A stretch of DNA of 5,408 bases from Alphaproteobacteria bacterium (lineage in GTDB: Bacteria; Pseudomonadota; Alphaproteobacteria; Micavibrionales; Micavibrionaceae): NCBI GenBank assembly GCA_023141075.1, contig JAGLKL010000098.1:1-5408 (forward strand), given 5' to 3'. A model generated the notes under the pieces. It did no database searches and had not been told where the DNA came from. It was given only the letters and a program-made list of their open reading frames with translations. Position numbers and translations under genes: made by a program. This document shows positions 4,835-5,408 of the stretch, in pieces (position 1 is the first letter of the stretch; the number at the start of each line of letters is the position of its first letter).

Positions 4835-5408
4835 CTAAATCCCTTCAAATACACCAACGCACATTTCCCGCTTGCGTCCAAAGCCCGGTATTTTACGAAC
4901 CGCGAATCCTACAGCTTCCAAGCCGCGCCGGACAAATCCAGCCGCTGTAAAAGTGGCAAAATGCGTCCCCAAAGCACTCAGCCGCGCCATGTTTAAAAAC
5001 ACTGTCTCACTCCACATATCAGGATTACTTGAGGGCTTAAACCCGTCTAAGAACCAACAATCAACCTTTGCTTCCAACTTCGGAATTTCCTCATTCACAT
5101 CGCCGATAATTAAGGTAAGCGTTATCCCTTCCATTACATCAAGCGTATAGCTTTGTCCCTGCTCTAATACATCAGGATACACCGCCATCAACATTTCAAG
5201 TTCTTCCGACAACTCTTCCCAATGTACCAGATATTGCGTAATCTCCTCACGCTCCAATGGATATTTCTCAAAAGAAATAAAATGCAACACCTCCGGCCTT
5301 TGCTTTTCATGCGCATTCCTCCACATCTTCAAAGCCGCCAGAAAATTCAGCCCCGTACCAAACCCTGTTTCACAAATATTAAAAAAGGGGCTGTAGTAGC
5401 TAAGGTTT
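4835..5408 (-). CDS. mnmD: tRNA mnm5(s2)U34 methyltransferase (MnmD/MnmC1 type), 5' end cut by the window edge
   Basis: SAM-dependent methyltransferase that methylates 5-aminomethyl-uridine at tRNA position 34 to the 5-methylaminomethyl form. 190 residues are visible; by comparison with E. coli MnmC about 45-50 N-terminal residues lie beyond the right edge. Counting from the first complete codon (5405-5407): C12-E-T-G-F-G-T-G-L-N-F22 is the SAM-binding loop; S45-F-E-K-Y-P-L51 carries the acidic residue expected to contact SAM; G102-D103; D116-C-W-F-L-D121-G-F-K-P-S-S-N-P-D-M-W132 is the active-site signature with the conserved Asp; A151-T-F-T-A-A-G-F-V-R-R-G-L163; and G175-F-G-R-K-R-E-M182. 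A TTG at 5330-5332 is not the start, because the SAM loop lies upstream of it in the same frame. The gene ends FEGI then TAG, three bases before the MnmC2-type gene, in frame with it. The pair is collinear with fused MnmC. Confidence 0.92.
   Translation of the reverse strand, partial: NLSYYSPFFNICETGFGTGLNFLAALKMWRNAHEKQRPEVLHFISFEKYPLEREEITQYLVHWEELSEELEMLMAVYPDVLEQGQSYTLDVMEGITLTLIIGDVNEEIPKLEAKVDCWFLDGFKPSSNPDMWSETVFLNMARLSALGTHFATFTAAGFVRRGLEAVGFAVRKIPGFGRKREMCVGVFEGI
4840..4845 (-). promoter_or_regulatory. Ribosome binding site for the MnmC2-type gene, inside the methyltransferase gene
   Basis: AAGGGA on the minus strand lies 8 bases before ATG 4829-4831. It encodes part of the last residues of the methyltransferase. 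Its good spacing supports separate translation of the oxidase by reinitiation, rather than a fused protein broken by a recent nonsense mutation. Confidence 0.6.

Noticed and set aside
4835..4837. TAG as evidence for a reassigned stop codon
   Set aside because: The sugar transferase gene also ends at TAG at a sensible length, and the oxidase has its own ribosome site, so an ordinary stop is simpler.
5330..5332. TTG as the start of the methyltransferase
   Set aside because: The same frame continues upstream to the window edge and contains the SAM-binding ETGFGTGLNF motif, so the true start is beyond the window.

Overview
The window looks like chromosomal DNA from a Gram-negative bacterium, most likely an alphaproteobacterium. 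This is an inference from the style of the ECF sigma factor, the Flp-type pilin, the AMIN lipoprotein, the MnmC-type tRNA enzymes and a GC content that looks to be in the mid-40s by eye; no rRNA or marker gene confirms it. All seven genes lie on the minus strand, so the region reads right to left. I see no tRNA or rRNA gene, CRISPR array, transposase, integrase or recognisable defence system.

In transcription order: (1) the C-terminal part of a tRNA mnm5U34 methyltransferase (MnmD/MnmC1 type), cut by the right edge of the window. (2) Three bases after its stop, in the same reading frame, the FAD-dependent oxidase partner (MnmC2 type). Together they equal the bifunctional MnmC of E. coli, split by a single amber codon. 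(3) An AT-rich intergenic stretch carrying two near-identical 16/17-base direct repeats, then a small Flp/Tad-type pilin gene with no other tad gene in view, then a second AT-rich stretch with a third, weaker copy of the repeat and a possible weak terminator. (4) A WecA/MraY-family polyprenyl-phosphate sugar-1-phosphate transferase. (5) A lipoprotein with a long low-complexity middle and a C-terminal AMIN-like domain; it contains a perfectly periodic 18-bp tandem repeat (three copies). (6) A small exported protein with two canonical EF-hands. (7) The N-terminal two thirds of an ECF sigma factor, cut by the left edge.

Functionally there are three groups: wobble-uridine tRNA modification (MnmD plus MnmC2), envelope or surface functions (pilin, lipid-linked sugar transferase, AMIN lipoprotein), and a possible signalling pair (exported Ca2+-binding EF-hand protein just upstream of an ECF sigma factor). 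The features most worth following up are the split MnmC with its single in-frame UAG, the EF-hand/sigma pairing, the repeats around the pilin gene, and the repeat-bearing AMIN lipoprotein. None of these proves a new system.
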